This document shows positions 19,001 to 26,862 of a stretch of DNA of 64,000 nucleotides, one piece after another (the stretch's first letter is position 1; each line of letters begins with the position of its first letter). The stretch spans positions 310,001-374,000 of the forward strand of contig NZ_JANCMW010000001.1 of the NCBI RefSeq assembly GCF_029207565.1. Reading direction: 5' to 3'. Position numbers and translations under genes: made by a program. The notes below the pieces were generated by a model that was not told where the DNA came from, searched no databases, and was given only the letters and a program-made list of their open reading frames with translations. Source of the stretch: Marinobacter iranensis (GTDB lineage Bacteria > Pseudomonadota > Gammaproteobacteria > Pseudomonadales > Oleiphilaceae).

Positions 19001-21697
19001 GTGAAACCATTCGATGATGGCTGTGCGGCCAACGATGAGTTCCAGTCAACGTTAGGCGGAATGCATCGTGGCGAGTTGATCAGGGATTTGCTGCGTCAGC
19101 GGGTACGGATGCCAGAACCCGTTCCCAATTACCTCAAAAGGCCGGCGCTCACAGAAAAGCTGACTTCAGCCATAAAGCCGGGGTCGGTCCTGCTGTTGGA
19201 GGCGCCGTCCGGCTTTGGAAAAACCCATGCCCTGAGTGCGGTCTTCCGTGAAACCGGCCGCAACCCCGACACCCTGAAATGGCTGGGCCTGACAGGGCAG
19301 GAGAATGATGCCGGGCGTTTATTGGCGCTGCTTGAAATTGCGTTGACGCCACCCCGGACGACCTCTCGACCTTCCGGCCAACAAAAGGCCGCCAGCTATA
19401 CGGATGCGCTCTCATTATTACTGTCTGACGCTCACTGGGCCAACCCGGATAACGACAACGTATTGGTGATCGATAACGTAGGCACGGTTGCCAATCCTGC
19501 TGCTATTGCCTTGCTGCAACAGCTGGTAGCGAGCACACCCGCAGGCCTGGCCCTGGTGATGGTGTCCAGAAAGCCGTTACCCTTTGAGACCCACACTTTT
19601 GAACTGGAAGGGCGGTTCAACCGGATCGGAACCGACTCCCTTGAGCTGACAAGATCGGAGACCTTCGAGTTTTTCCAGACAGCAGTCAGCCGCAACCAGC
19701 TCACCACGGTTGCCGTAGAGCACCTCTATTCGCTCACCGAAGGCTGGATCACACCGTTGGGGCTCTACCAGCGGGAACTGGAGTCTGCGCCGGAGTCGCG
19801 GCCGCCCATCCAGGAAACCTTCAGCGTTGAACGTTTTCTCAGGGACGCGGTGCTTATCCACCTGACGCCCGGCCAACAGCGCTCGTTGCGAATCATGGCG
19901 GAGATGGAAATCGTCTCTGACGAACTGTTCCTGGCACTGGCCGATGCCGGATGCGACCACGCCTTCCGGCCTTCCGCTGCATCGGAAAGTGGCATCCCGT
20001 TGCGTCCATTGCCGGGGCGTGGGCGCTGGTACCGGTTGAACCCACTGCTTCACGACTGGCTTCAGACACCTGCCCTGGACGGTTCGCGGGAGCGGGCGTT
20101 GAAAGCCAGCCGCTGGTTCAGTGATCGAAATCAGTTCCCCGAGGCACTGCGTTATGCGTTGGTCAGTGGCAACCTGGAGGAGTCGGTCCGGATAGCTTCT
20201 GAAGGCTCCGAAGCCTTGCTGATCGGCCAGGATACCGCCTCATTGCTGCGGCTTCGTCGTTCGCTGCCACCGGGATTGCTGGAACGCAGCGCACGCCTGA
20301 AAATTGTCTATGGTTGGGTTCATGCCATTGGTGGCCAGTTCAGCCAGGCAAGAACCCTGATCAACGATCTGGATAATGGAGAGCACCCCGAGCTTGCCGG
20401 CCGGATCGACGCCCTCAGGGCCTTTATCCTTCGTGGTGAAGGCAGCGTAGACGAAGCTTTGGCGGTAGCGGACAGGGCCCTGCAGGCGGAAGAACTGTCT
20501 ACCCAGGGCCAGCTGGTTACGCAACTGGTCCGGTCCAGTGCGTTATGCGCTGGCGGTAAATTTGGTGATGCCAGGGAAGCCAACCGCATCGCCGCCAGGC
20601 TGGCCAGGGAGGCCGGCGACTCCGGCTCCGAGATCCTGGCGGTCTATGCCCACGCGCGGATTGAGCTCGGAAAAGGGTCGCTGAAACACGCCGAGCAATT
20701 GTTGCGAACCGGCCTGGACACCGCCATGAACGAATCCGCCCGGCCTGCCCGAGTGGGCGAAACCCGGTTGCAGCTGAACCTTGTAATGGTGCTCTGGCAC
20801 CAGGGGCGTGAAGCGGAAGCGGACCGTTTGCTGGTCACCTGCATCCGCCATGCGGAGCAGACCCGGGACCTCGGCCTGTTACTGGCCATGGCCTTGCGGG
20901 TGCTGATTTGCCGAACCCAGAACCGAATGGACGACGCCTTCGCCTGGATTGGCCGTGCCGAGCGCACCATGCAGTCCTGGCAAGTGGATGAGTCAGTGTA
21001 TGTGCCCGTTCTCGAAGCACTCAAAATCAGTGGCTGGCTGACACTGGGGCAGCCGGATACCGCCGCACAGGCGATGGCCCGGCTCAAACCCTGGCGGGAA
21101 GTGAATTGCGTTCCGGAAATGTTCCCGATGATGCCGGGCATGTTGCAGTGCCTGCAAACCAGAATCGAGCTGGCTCGTGGTGATGACATCAAGGCCGCCG
21201 AAACGGTCAGGGGCATTCGCGAAAATAACGGCGAGACACTGCCGTTCGGGCTGGATCTCCACTCGCGGCTGCTGGAAAGTGTCCTCAGTTGGCGCCAGAA
21301 AGGCTCCGCTGCAGCCCAGAAGATCCTGACTACAGCGATTGCCATGGCGGGAGAAGAGCATTACATCAGCCCCTTTGCGGAGCTCAGGGGGGAGTTGCAG
21401 GAGTTGCTGGAGAAGACCTGGCCGCAGTTACCTCATACGCCGTTTGTGGAGTCGATCGGCCGGCTGTATGGTCTGACGGACATGAAGGAACAGGCACCCC
21501 TCGCCGAGCCAATCAGCGACCGGGAGCAGGGCGTGCTTGAATTGATTGCCCAGGGGCTGTCAAATCAGGATATTGCCGACCGCCTGCACATTTCCCTGCA
21601 CACGGTGAAAACCCATGCCCGCCGTATCAACGCCAAGCTCGAGGTGAAATCACGCACCCAGGCCATCGTCCGTGCCCGTGAGCTGGGGCTTCTGTAG
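19001..21697 (+). CDS. MalT-like LuxR-family ATP-dependent transcriptional regulator
   Basis: The 898-residue protein starts with GTG at 19001. It has the STAND/MalT architecture: an N-terminal NTPase with P-loop APSGFGKT and VLVIDNVGTV, a middle array of TPR-like helices (about 350-790), and a C-terminal LuxR helix-turn-helix (SDREQGVLELIAQGLSNQDI, then HISLHTVKTHARRINAKL). Such regulators bind an inducer and ATP and activate promoters. It lies 288 bases after the DUF1302/DUF1329 pair in the same direction and may control it. The inducer cannot be read from the sequence. The 3' end overlaps the convergent acyltransferase gene by 48 bases. Confidence 0.9.
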   Translation: MKPFDDGCAANDEFQSTLGGMHRGELIRDLLRQRVRMPEPVPNYLKRPALTEKLTSAIKPGSVLLLEAPSGFGKTHALSAVFRETGRNPDTLKWLGLTGQENDAGRLLALLEIALTPPRTTSRPSGQQKAASYTDALSLLLSDAHWANPDNDNVLVIDNVGTVANPAAIALLQQLVASTPAGLALVMVSRKPLPFETHTFELEGRFNRIGTDSLELTRSETFEFFQTAVSRNQLTTVAVEHLYSLTEGWITPLGLYQRELESAPESRPPIQETFSVERFLRDAVLIHLTPGQQRSLRIMAEMEIVSDELFLALADAGCDHAFRPSAASESGIPLRPLPGRGRWYRLNPLLHDWLQTPALDGSRERALKASRWFSDRNQFPEALRYALVSGNLEESVRIASEGSEALLIGQDTASLLRLRRSLPPGLLERSARLKIVYGWVHAIGGQFSQARTLINDLDNGEHPELAGRIDALRAFILRGEGSVDEALAVADRALQAEELSTQGQLVTQLVRSSALCAGGKFGDAREANRIAARLAREAGDSGSEILAVYAHARIELGKGSLKHAEQLLRTGLDTAMNESARPARVGETRLQLNLVMVLWHQGREAEADRLLVTCIRHAEQTRDLGLLLAMALRVLICRTQNRMDDAFAWIGRAERTMQSWQVDESVYVPVLEALKISGWLTLGQPDTAAQAMARLKPWREVNCVPEMFPMMPGMLQCLQTRIELARGDDIKAAETVRGIRENNGETLPFGLDLHSRLLESVLSWRQKGSAAAQKILTTAIAMAGEEHYISPFAELRGELQELLEKTWPQLPHTPFVESIGRLYGLTDMKEQAPLAEPISDREQGVLELIAQGLSNQDIADRLHISLHTVKTHARRINAKLEVKSRTQAIVRARELGLL

Positions 21698-22597
21698 CTC
21701 TACGGCGGGCAGCTTCAGTTCCTCTATACGAGCATCCTTTTCCTGCCAGATCTGGCTTACCCAGCGCTGGAAGTTCGCCCGCGCCTCACGACTGTTCTCG
21801 TAGTCCATGCCCAGGAACCGTTGTGGAATTTCACGGGTCCGTATATCAATGACAATCCGCTGCACCCGTCCGCACAGGTAATCCCAGATGCCGGAGCGGC
21901 CGTCGGGGTAGACAATGGTCACATCCAGCATGGTATGCAGGGATTCGCCCATGGCTTCCAGCACAAAGGCGGTGCCGCCAGCGCGGGGCCTGAGCAGGTG
22001 TTTGTAGGGAGAGTTCTGGCTCTGGTGTTTGGCCGGGGTCCGCCGTGTCCCTTCCATGAAATTGAAAATGGTCACGGGGGTGTAGCGGAACTTCTCGCAG
22101 GCAGCCCTGGTGGCTTCCACGTCCCGGCCCTTGAGTTCCGGGCGGCGGGCAATCTGTTCCTTGGTATGGCGCTGCATGAACGGAAAATCCAGTGCCCACC
22201 AGGCCACTCCCAGCAAAGGCACCCAGATCAGTTGTTGCTTGAGGAAGAACTTGAGCAGCGGAATGCGGCTGTTCAGCACATACTGAATGGCGGGAATATC
22301 CGCCCAGCTCTGGTGGTTACAGGTGACGAAATACCAGTGCTTCCGGCTCAGTCCCTCGGCGCCGCGAACATCCCACTCAATCTCGTGAAGACCATCAGCC
22401 AGCAGATTGTTGAACCCGATCCAGAACCAGGCGATCCGGTTCAGGATAATGGTGCAACCCTTGCGGACCGGAGGCACGGGGATCACCAGCTTGATAACGG
22501 CAAACACCATCAGGATCAGGAAGAGCCAAAGGGTGTTGAGGACAATACACAGAATTGCAAGCACACCTTTGACTGGTGCAGGCAAGAACTTGAACAT
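21650..22597 (-). CDS. PlsC-family lysophospholipid acyltransferase (YihG-like)
   Basis: The 315-residue protein has hydrophobic N-terminal segments (GVLAILCIVLNTLWLFLILM and FAVIKLVIPV). The 1-acylglycerol-phosphate acyltransferase signatures follow: HX4D box NHQSWADIPAIQ and the substrate motif FMEGTRRTP. These enzymes move acyl chains from acyl-ACP or acyl-CoA onto lysophospholipids at the inner membrane. The N-terminal layout resembles YihG/YihG-like acyltransferases rather than short PlsC. Its end overlaps the regulator gene on the other strand by 48 bases. Confidence 0.88.
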   Translation of the reverse strand: MFKFLPAPVKGVLAILCIVLNTLWLFLILMVFAVIKLVIPVPPVRKGCTIILNRIAWFWIGFNNLLADGLHEIEWDVRGAEGLSRKHWYFVTCNHQSWADIPAIQYVLNSRIPLLKFFLKQQLIWVPLLGVAWWALDFPFMQRHTKEQIARRPELKGRDVEATRAACEKFRYTPVTIFNFMEGTRRTPAKHQSQNSPYKHLLRPRAGGTAFVLEAMGESLHTMLDVTIVYPDGRSGIWDYLCGRVQRIVIDIRTREIPQRFLGMDYENSREARANFQRWVSQIWQEKDARIEELKLPAVELQKPQLTGTDDGLGA

Positions 22598-22646
22598 TGA
22601 CGCTTGTCTCCGGAATACAAATCAGCTCGGTTGTCTTGTGGCGTGT

Positions 22647-23573
22647 TCAGCCTTCGTCACTGGTTTCATCAGCGACGGTGTTGCCGGGCAGGAGCGCTTT
22701 TTCCTGTTTGGCCGAGGCCAGTTGAAACAATCCTTGCGGATCGTCTTCCCGAACAGTGTTCTGGAACTCTTCGTCGTAGTAGTCCAGATTGTTGTAGCTG
22801 ATCATGCTGCGGATTTCTTCCACATAATCCTCGCCGCGCTCAGAGTATCCCAGCAGGCCGGCTGCAAGCCTTGAGCCACTGGCGAAGTCACCGCTATTGC
22901 GCGCCTTCAGGCGAATGTCTCTGAGCCGTTGATAGGTAGGATGGCGATTCAGGTTCTGGATATAGGAGCGCACCGACCGGTACGGAGAGGAAAAATCTGC
23001 CACTTCATGGCTGGCACCTTCAACACGGGCCTGTGGCACCAGGCCGCAGCCCCTGGAAAAACACCACTGGCCGAACAGGTTGTTGCCCCGCAGAGCAAAG
23101 CGGGAAGTACCCCAGGCAGATTCGTTGGCGGCCTGAGCCATTACAAGGGAGGGGGGAATCACATCCAGGCGGTTCCGAAGCCGCCGGAACATGTCCTCGC
23201 TGGCTGGTTCTTCGTCGACGCGCAGTCGTTCTGCCTGGCTTTTAAGCCAGGTCAGCTCCGATTTACTGAGTTCGTCCTTGCCCGCGAGGCTTTCGAGGTA
23301 CTCGCGTTCAATCAGAATGCGGGAGTTTGCCAGCACAATGCGTGGATAGAGAAACGAGAAAAACGCTGCTTTCTTCTCCGTGGTATCGCGATAGGTCGAA
23401 AAATCCGGCAGATCCGCCCGCGACCAATCGGGGAGGGACGGCAGCTTCGACAGGGCAATATCCGATGTTTCGTCGTCGCGGTCGTGGTCAGGGTCCGGCG
23501 TGTGCAGTGTGCCCCAAAAACCAAAAACCACCAGTGGAACAAACAGCCAAAGTGCCCGGATACCAGAAGACAT
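22647..23573 (-). CDS. Bax-like glucosaminidase-domain protein
   Basis: The 308-residue protein has an N-terminal membrane anchor or signal (ALWLFVPLVVFGFWG, about 7-21). A lysozyme-like glucosaminidase domain follows (about 140-265), with VMAQAANESAWGTSRFALRG, NNLFGQWCF and the catalytic-site glutamate in NESAWG. It matches the Bax/FlgJ-type family that cleaves peptidoglycan glycan strands. GAGAGG precedes the ATG at 23573 by 4 bases. A perfect extended -10 lies upstream. Length is typical for Bax. Confidence 0.9.
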   Translation of the reverse strand: MSSGIRALWLFVPLVVFGFWGTLHTPDPDHDRDDETSDIALSKLPSLPDWSRADLPDFSTYRDTTEKKAAFFSFLYPRIVLANSRILIEREYLESLAGKDELSKSELTWLKSQAERLRVDEEPASEDMFRRLRNRLDVIPPSLVMAQAANESAWGTSRFALRGNNLFGQWCFSRGCGLVPQARVEGASHEVADFSSPYRSVRSYIQNLNRHPTYQRLRDIRLKARNSGDFASGSRLAAGLLGYSERGEDYVEEIRSMISYNNLDYYDEEFQNTVREDDPQGLFQLASAKQEKALLPGNTVADETSDEG

Positions 23574-23604
23574 AAAACCTCTCGTTACAATCGATATGAC
23601 AGCG

Positions 23605-23613
23605 ATTATAACA
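23605..23613 (-). promoter_or_regulatory. Extended -10 promoter for the Bax-like gene
   Basis: Read on the minus strand the site is TGTTATAAT, a perfect extended -10 (TGn plus TATAAT), 32 bases upstream of the ATG at 23573. No strong -35 is visible, which is usual for extended -10 promoters. Confidence 0.5.
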
Positions 23614-23651
23614 GGTTATACGTGAACGTCGCCCGAGTGGTTTGGTGCCGG

Positions 23652-25856
23652 CTATTCCGGCAGGCGCGTAGCCATCACCAGCCCGAGCATTTCCTCCTGG
23701 CCTTCTGTTTGTCGCAATTGCAGGAAAAACTGGTCCTGATCGCCGGTATAAAAGCCGTCCATCGACAGGTTGCCACCCGTAAATGATGCCGATCCATCAC
23801 TGTTTGTGCTGTATGCGAGAGAAACTGCACCGGGAACCTGAGCCTGGGGAGAAGAAACCGTTTCAGCATCTACCTGATGGACAATATCGAGTCGCCGGCC
23901 TTCCAGGCGGGCACTGCCAGAGGACTCTATCACCAGTAGGGCATTATCAAAATGGCCCAGCCGGTTGCTGGACTGGCTCATTCCCAGGCCCGCGCCCTGT
24001 AGCCGGTAACGCCCCTGGGTGGGTGGCGAGGCATCTGGCTGCTCGGCGGCGATCATCAGGCCGTCACCGATGGCGCTGGTATCAAGGTTGAAGGCCATAA
24101 GGGTGCCGTCTGGCGTTGACGCGCCGATGCCGATATCGGGCTTTTCGTCGATGCCGGAAGCGCTGTCCCGGTCCAGGTTCAGGCGCCCGTTGCTGACAAT
24201 TTGGTTTCCACTGTTGGGGGAATATATTCGTGACTCCCGCTCACTGATCACCCAACTGGCATCGCGCTGGCCGGGATTATCGGCCGGAACGGAGACAGTG
24301 ACGGTGCCGGTGTTGTCCCGGCGCAGGCTGGTGGACGCCATGGTCTGGACGACAGACTGGCCACTGATCTGCCAGTTTCCCACGCCGGCCTCGGCCACCA
24401 TGGGCTCGGTCTCATCGCCCATGCGGGTAGCGAGATAAACCACGTTATAGTCACGGCCATCCAGGCTCTCCCGCTGGAATCCTTCCTCTCGCAGCAGGTT
24501 GAGTTCAAACACCGACAGGTAATGGTCTTCCAGTGTACGTTCCCGCTTCAGCTCCCCGCTTTCGGAACGCAGTTCAATGGCCTTGCCGGCACTGAAATAG
24601 CCGCCGAGAACACGGTCCGGCTGCTCGGTGCCGCCACCCACGTAGGCGTCGAGGAAATACGGATTGCGGGTCCAGCCAATGATCCGTGAACTGCCACGGC
24701 CGGTGATACTCTGGTAAAGGGCACGGCCCGCCAGCAGGCGAGTATCGTCCTCCAGCGTGGCAGCGCCGGGGGAGGAGGAATGGGTGTTCAGGTCCCAACC
24801 CGGGCGGTTGAAGAATTCGTTGCCGTCGGCGTGAATCAACGCCCTGCGGTCGTAGGGAATATCGCTGGCCAGTGACGTGACCCTGATGTTGAAGGCGTCG
24901 AACGAGGTTAGCGTCAGGCCCGGATAGATATAGCCGGTGCCGGCCTGATCGGTAATGGTTTCTTCCCGGGCAATCCGCACACCCCACTGACCGGAACCGG
25001 CAACACTGGGCTCCAGAAAGGTCTGGCCCAGCTCCAGGCCCCAGAACACCGAGTGATAGTTAGCGGAGCTTGCTTCGATCTTGCCTGACGAGTCCTCACC
25101 CAGCAGCGCATAGTCCGCCATGGCGGACACGTAACGGGCGAAATCTCCCCGCTCTTCAAGCAGGGTGAGGGCGCCCTGGACGTCAAGATTGCCGGGTATG
25201 TCGATTTCAAAATCGTGAACCTGGTCCGCGAGGGTGGACCAGACATACTTGTTCAGGCAAAGGGTGCTGTTGGCATCGTTCACACAATCCATAATCTGGG
25301 TGAACTCACCGGAGCTGTAGTCGCTCAGTGAATGGGTTACCAGGTATTCCGAAAACGGGTTCACCTTTACATCCCGGTCCGCATCCGCTGCCAGGGCGCG
25401 CAGCCGGGTGTTGCCGTAGGTGGCTTCGATAACCACATCCGGCCCTACCGGCAGCCCATCCTCAAAGGTGATGACAGTGCGCCCGTTGTCCTCCTCACGG
25501 TAGCGGATGTTTACCGATCCGAGTTCGCGAAGTGTCTGGTCGGTCCGGTATGCACGGACAGTATCCGGCTCCACAATCCGCAGGTTGCGGCGTGTCTGCT
25601 CGCCGCCCGGGGCTACCAGTTCAGGCACCTCCATGGTTACCCGAACCTCATTGCGCTCCAGGCCGGAGGCGTTGCTGGAATCGCCAGTAGAGCCGGAGGT
25701 GAAATCATCAATGGGGTTTTTGGCGGGCGGGAAGCTGTTCTCCTGGCCTGCCGCGCCGTCTATGGCGTCTTCACCACTGCCACAGCCGGTTGTCAGGATA
25801 AGGGTGAACAGTAGGGTAAAAGCCCGTGCAGCCGATTGAAACATAAGGTTGTCCAT
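23652..25856 (-). CDS. Large lipoprotein of unknown function
   Basis: I do not recognise the family. The 734-residue protein begins with a lipoprotein signal: a hydrophobic run AFTLLFTLILTTGC ending in a lipobox with Cys about 25 from the ATG at 25856 (or 21 from the ATG at 25844). A Gly/Ser/Asn-rich linker follows, then a long region rich in beta strands, with Ig-like phrases early (VEPDTVRAYRTDQTLRELGS) and repeated Asp/Gly segments later. No catalytic motif is evident. The open frame upstream to 25913 lacks signal-peptide logic. It is a stand-alone gene between bax and the yfaZ-like gene. Confidence 0.72.
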   Translation of the reverse strand: MDNLMFQSAARAFTLLFTLILTTGCGSGEDAIDGAAGQENSFPPAKNPIDDFTSGSTGDSSNASGLERNEVRVTMEVPELVAPGGEQTRRNLRIVEPDTVRAYRTDQTLRELGSVNIRYREEDNGRTVITFEDGLPVGPDVVIEATYGNTRLRALAADADRDVKVNPFSEYLVTHSLSDYSSGEFTQIMDCVNDANSTLCLNKYVWSTLADQVHDFEIDIPGNLDVQGALTLLEERGDFARYVSAMADYALLGEDSSGKIEASSANYHSVFWGLELGQTFLEPSVAGSGQWGVRIAREETITDQAGTGYIYPGLTLTSFDAFNIRVTSLASDIPYDRRALIHADGNEFFNRPGWDLNTHSSSPGAATLEDDTRLLAGRALYQSITGRGSSRIIGWTRNPYFLDAYVGGGTEQPDRVLGGYFSAGKAIELRSESGELKRERTLEDHYLSVFELNLLREEGFQRESLDGRDYNVVYLATRMGDETEPMVAEAGVGNWQISGQSVVQTMASTSLRRDNTGTVTVSVPADNPGQRDASWVISERESRIYSPNSGNQIVSNGRLNLDRDSASGIDEKPDIGIGASTPDGTLMAFNLDTSAIGDGLMIAAEQPDASPPTQGRYRLQGAGLGMSQSSNRLGHFDNALLVIESSGSARLEGRRLDIVHQVDAETVSSPQAQVPGAVSLAYSTNSDGSASFTGGNLSMDGFYTGDQDQFFLQLRQTEGQEEMLGLVMATRLPE

Positions 25857-25939
25857 GCCAGATAAACGTTCCCGGAGCGTGAGCCAGAAGTCTACCAAGT
25901 TGGCAATGGGCAAAGAGTGAGGAAGGGCACGAAATGGGG

Positions 25940-25978
25940 AGCGGTAACCCCACCGCGTTACAGGCCGGCGGGGTTACG
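25940..25978 (-). terminator. Hairpin after the YfaZ-like gene, possible terminator
   Basis: GGTAACCCCACCGCG and the facing GCCGGCGGGGTTACG form a stem of about 12 pairs with one G-U in the minus-strand RNA. It lies 20-60 bases downstream of the YfaZ-like stop and before the lipoprotein gene. There is no clear U-run, so termination strength is uncertain. Confidence 0.45.
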
Positions 25979-25999
25979 TTTTCAGGTATCAGGCGCGGG

Positions 26000-26554
26000 T
26001 CAGAAGAAGATCTTCATACCGGCCATCACACCTTCGTCCAGGTTCAGGTCACCACGGCCTTCGAAATTGGTATTCAGGTAACGGTAACCGGCGAATACCT
26101 CGGCGTTGCGGATAACGCGATAGCTGCCGCGCAGTTCAACGCTGCTCAGATCGTCGGAATCGCCGAACGAAAGGATGCTGGGCGCGTAGTGGAGCCCGCC
26201 CGTGAAGGACAGCCCCGGCACAGTGGGAATGTTCACCGTGGCATAACCACCAAGGCCAACGGCACCGCCGTCGAGCCGGTCGTCATCCCAGCCAAAGGCA
26301 CGAACACCAATACCAGCCGTGGTAGGCAGGTTCCCAAGTGCCGTGCGGCCCTGGGCGTGAAAATCCACGTTGCCAATATGACGGCTGCCTTCATGGTAGG
26401 TATAGCCAGTGCCCACCTGAATGTCGGAATTGGTGCCGAAGAAGTTGACCTGGCCCTTGACCGAGTCGTTGGTCAGGCTCAGGTCCGCATCGGCGGCAAA
26501 AACAGGTGCTGCCGCAAGTGACAGAACGATAAGGGGAATTCGGGACGCTTTCAT
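26000..26554 (-). CDS. YfaZ-like outer-membrane protein
   Basis: The 184-residue product has a signal peptide (IPLIVLSLAAAPVFA, cleaved near residue 20) and a small beta-barrel-like body. Alternating strands are visible, for example SDIQVGTGYTYHEGSRHIGN and AEVFAGYRYLNTNFEG, and it ends in KIFF with a C-terminal phenylalanine. This matches the YfaZ family of small outer-membrane proteins of unknown function. A candidate promoter lies upstream, and GAGAAGG is the probable ribosome site. Confidence 0.82.
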   Translation of the reverse strand: MKASRIPLIVLSLAAAPVFAADADLSLTNDSVKGQVNFFGTNSDIQVGTGYTYHEGSRHIGNVDFHAQGRTALGNLPTTAGIGVRAFGWDDDRLDGGAVGLGGYATVNIPTVPGLSFTGGLHYAPSILSFGDSDDLSSVELRGSYRVIRNAEVFAGYRYLNTNFEGRGDLNLDEGVMAGMKIFF

Positions 26555-26591
26555 TCTTCGACCTTCTCATTTATTGAATGTAACCGCCGGA

Positions 26592-26620
26592 ATGGTAACG
26601 GCCCGGCTCGGGTGGCTCAA
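26592..26620 (-). promoter_or_regulatory. Candidate sigma-70 promoter for the YfaZ-like gene
   Basis: On the minus strand TTGAGC (complement of 26615-26620) and TACCAT (complement of 26592-26597) are 17 bases apart and lie about 38 bases before the start at 26554. The -35 is good and the -10 moderate. Confidence 0.35.
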
Positions 26621-26655
26621 CTTAAAACGGGTTAAGGGCTGGTTAATACAGGCGA

Positions 26656-26844
26656 TCAGTGGCTTGTGGTATCACCGCCCTGATCCAGATCATCGGGGGA
26701 CACGTTCTCCGCGGGAACACGGTATTCCTCATTGGCCCAGGCGCCCAGATCAATCAGTTTACAACGTTCGGAACAGAAAGGGCGAAAAGGGTTGTCCTCA
26801 TTCCATTCCACAGACTTCTTACAAGTGGGGCATTCTACGTTCAT
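26656..26844 (-). CDS. yacG: DNA gyrase inhibitor YacG
   Basis: The 62-residue protein binds one zinc through CPTCKK (Cys5, Cys8) and CSERCK (two further cysteines about residues 28-32) and ends in an acidic tail. This matches YacG, which binds GyrB and inhibits DNA gyrase. In many gammaproteobacteria yacG is in the pilD-coaE neighbourhood; here three further genes lie between it and coaE. Length is normal. Confidence 0.93.
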   Translation of the reverse strand: MNVECPTCKKSVEWNEDNPFRPFCSERCKLIDLGAWANEEYRVPAENVSPDDLDQGGDTTSH

Positions 26845-26862
26845 GGTGGCCTTGTCGGATAT

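Noticed and set aside
18906..19004. 32-codon frame whose stop overlaps the GTG start of the MalT-like regulator
   Set aside because: The overlap looks like coupling, but the ribosome site is weak, the peptide is very polar and no homologue comes to mind. It is kept only as a possible leader.
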